The position numbers were made by a program, and so were the translations under genes. A DNA stretch of 7,327 nt, taken from positions 1-7,327 of the forward strand of contig CAYIBD010000034.1 in the NCBI GenBank assembly GCA_964361655.1, written 5' to 3'. Origin of the DNA: CAYIBD01 sp964361655 (GTDB lineage: Bacteria; Patescibacteriota; Minisyncoccia; Sungbacterales; SURF-37). The notes under the pieces were generated by a model. The model was given only the letters and a program-made list of their open reading frames with translations, did not search any database and was not told the DNA's origin. Shown piece by piece: positions 6,616 to 7,327 of the stretch. The first letter of the stretch is position 1; every line of letters begins with the position of its first letter.

Positions 6616-6620
6616 TCTAT
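6609..6620. repeat. 12-bp perfect palindrome in the divergent promoter region
   Basis: ATAGAATTCTAT reads identically on both strands. It covers the plus-strand -10 and overlaps part of the mreB -10. Its position makes it a candidate operator for a dimeric regulator controlling both directions, but a 12-base AT-rich palindrome could also be fortuitous. Confidence 0.45.
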
Positions 6621-6626
6621 CTAGAG

Positions 6627-6634
6627 AAAGGGGG
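6627..6634 (+). promoter_or_regulatory. Shine-Dalgarno of the plus-strand gene
   Basis: AAAGGGGG resembles the AAGGAGG consensus with one mismatch and ends seven bases before the ATG at 6642. It fixes the start there and not at the upstream GTG at 6576. Confidence 0.7.
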
Positions 6635-6641
6635 TAGTACC

Positions 6642-7175
6642 ATGACAATACAGGAAGTGGTAACTGTGCCACGCACCTCATGGCGGTATCGCGTACTGAT
6701 CTGGTTCTACAAAAAGGAAGAGCGGTTTCCGAAAACGACATGCGGCATACGAGCGCGCCTCTTCGTTCTACCCATCGGGTACCTCGCGTCGTGTCTATTC
6801 CTCTTCACCTGGGGGGTCGCTCTGATACTCATAGGTATAGGGCAGAGCACTCTCGGGGTGGTCGCCCCATGGAGTTTTATCCTATCCTTTGGTCTCGGTG
6901 TCTTAAACCTGCTGTTCCTTACCGCTACACTCGTATGGCCACGGTTCTGGTTTTATTGCACTGCCATCAGTATCTCTGGCACCGTCGTTACTCTTGGCAT
7001 CGCACTCGGGATGATGAAAAGCGGCTTACTAGTCCCACTACCCACGCGATTTCAATTCATCATTTGGGGCACCATCGTTGGACTCTTGGTTGCAGCCCAA
7101 CTAGCATCTAACTGGTGGTTTCCCATGTTCCTTCGCCTCTATACAAGAGTCTGTAAGCCGGTCAAGTACACCTAG
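6642..7175 (+). CDS. Uncharacterised membrane protein with four predicted helices
   Basis: I do not recognise this family. The 177-residue product begins with ~38 residues that are polar and basic (WRYRVLIWFYKKEERFPKTTCGIRARL). Four hydrophobic segments follow at roughly 40-67, 72-98, 103-125 and 136-160, then a short basic tail (RVCKPVKYT). The positive charges at both ends suggest that both termini are cytoplasmic. No signal peptide, catalytic motif or known domain is visible. The start at 6642 is supported by a Shine-Dalgarno and by the promoter, whose predicted transcription start lies downstream of the only earlier in-frame start. A strong terminator follows 21 bases after the stop, so the gene is probably monocistronic. 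GC in sampled lines is about 50-58%, lower than most of the mre/mrdA genes. Being divergent from mreB with overlapping promoters suggests, but does not show, linked expression. Confidence 0.8.
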   Translation: MTIQEVVTVPRTSWRYRVLIWFYKKEERFPKTTCGIRARLFVLPIGYLASCLFLFTWGVALILIGIGQSTLGVVAPWSFILSFGLGVLNLLFLTATLVWPRFWFYCTAISISGTVVTLGIALGMMKSGLLVPLPTRFQFIIWGTIVGLLVAAQLASNWWFPMFLRLYTRVCKPVKYT

Positions 7176-7196
7176 TCGAGTTACATAGATCTCATC

Positions 7197-7230
7197 GGCC
7201 GGACGCGCGAGCGAGCGCTTCGGCCTTTTT
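7197..7230 (+). terminator. Intrinsic terminator of the plus-strand membrane protein gene
   Basis: GGCCGGA (7197-7203) pairs with TTCGGCC (7219-7225), including one G-T pair. After one bulged C, GCGC (7205-7208) pairs with GCGC (7215-7218) around a six-base loop. Five T residues (7226-7230) follow directly. There is no T-run on the other side, so it acts on plus-strand transcription only. Confidence 0.88.
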
Positions 7231-7231
7231 C

Positions 7232-7285
7232 ATTGTTGGCCCGCGAGGACAAGCCGGAGGCGTAGTCCGAGCGGCTGCCAACAAT
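7232..7285. repeat. Highly structured 54-nt palindromic element of unknown function
   Basis: Outer arms ATTGTTGGC (7232-7240) and GCCAACAAT (7277-7285) pair over nine bases. Inside, CCGC (7241-7244) pairs with GCGG (7271-7274) and GGAC (7247-7250) pairs with GTCC (7265-7268). At the tip GCC (7253-7255) pairs with GGC (7259-7261) around GGA. Only a CT bulge, a GA/GA internal loop and an AA/GTA internal loop interrupt the 20 pairs. No T-run follows on either strand, so it is not a simple terminator. It could be a dispersed intergenic palindrome (REP- or MITE-like), a structured RNA, or a recombination or protein-binding site. Confidence 0.7.
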
Positions 7286-7309
7286 AGAACCCCGCTCCAA
7301 TTTTGTCAA
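7281..7309 (-). promoter_or_regulatory. Possible minus-strand promoter (TTGACA-17-TATTGT)
   Basis: On the minus strand TTGACA (7304-7309, perfect) is followed after exactly 17 bases by TATTGT (7281-7286, four of six). It would fire leftward into the palindromic element and antisense to the plus-strand gene; no minus-strand gene begins there. The -10 coincides with the foot of the hairpin, so the match may be incidental. Confidence 0.3.
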
Positions 7310-7327
7310 AGCTTGCCAGGGTTGCAA

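Noticed and set aside
6576..6641. Upstream GTG start for the plus-strand membrane protein (199 residues)
   Set aside because: The stretch contains the TTGACA and TAGAAT promoter elements, so the transcript would start downstream of it. The ATG at 6642 has a good Shine-Dalgarno.
6642..7175. Horizontal transfer of the plus-strand gene, based on lower GC
   Set aside because: Parts of lysS are equally or more AT-rich (42-47% in sampled lines), and membrane proteins bias composition, so the difference is not evidence of transfer.
7232..7285. Integron attC site
   Set aside because: The outer arms carry GTTGGCC first and TGCCAAC last. attC sites have the opposite order (RYYYAAC first, GTTRRRY last), and the core patterns match imperfectly.
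7232..7285. Second intrinsic terminator
   Set aside because: The hairpin is followed by AGAACCCC on the plus strand and GAAAAAGG on the minus strand, with no T-run on either side.
7288..7323. AACCC/GGGTT inverted repeat at the right edge
   Set aside because: Only five base pairs with a long spacer; this is well within chance.

Overview
The window is mostly core bacterial chromosome. Reading leftward on the minus strand it carries a rod-shape and cell-wall elongation cluster, mreB (5505-6560), mreC (4650-5471), mreD (4126-4653) and mrdA/PBP2 (2131-4122). These are followed by greA (1638-2093) and lysS (65-1522). One gene on the plus strand, an unrecognised four-helix membrane protein (6642-7175), diverges from mreB. 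Together these genes account for nearly all of the sequence. The longest stretch without a gene is the last ~150 bases.

Organism: a bacterium with MreB-dependent growth and a moderately GC-rich genome. Sample lines I counted by hand are about 58-72% GC in the mre/mrdA genes, and nearer 42-52% in parts of lysS and in the plus-strand gene. The N-terminus of PBP2 (an EI-x-x-D...N-x-P-x-F...EGR-x-E-x-PI pattern ahead of the membrane helix) and the wording of MreB resemble, from memory, proteins of Candidate Phyla Radiation / Patescibacteria (Parcubacteria-type) genomes. This is an inference at roughly even-to-good odds, not a demonstrated placement.

How the genes work together: MreB filaments with MreC and MreD form the elongasome scaffold that positions the transpeptidase PBP2. 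mreC and mreD overlap by 4 bp and mreD and mrdA are 3 bp apart, so these three are very likely one translationally coupled unit behind mreB. rodA, the usual partner of mrdA, is not next to it. greA has its own consensus-like promoter overlapping the 3' end of mrdA and ends in a clear intrinsic terminator. lysS then restarts from a perfect -10 hexamer placed so that the predicted transcript begins at the A of the ATG, which would make it leaderless.

The mreB / plus-strand intergenic region (81 bp) is compact. A strong plus-strand promoter and an mreB -10 hexamer overlap, next to a 12-bp palindrome, and a hairpin lies in the mreB leader. The plus-strand gene has its own Shine-Dalgarno and a strong terminator, so it looks monocistronic. 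Just after that terminator is a highly paired 54-nt palindromic element (7232-7285) that no gene explains; it is the most unexplained structure in the window. I see no mobile element, CRISPR array, tRNA, rRNA or defence system, and no convincing new multi-gene system.
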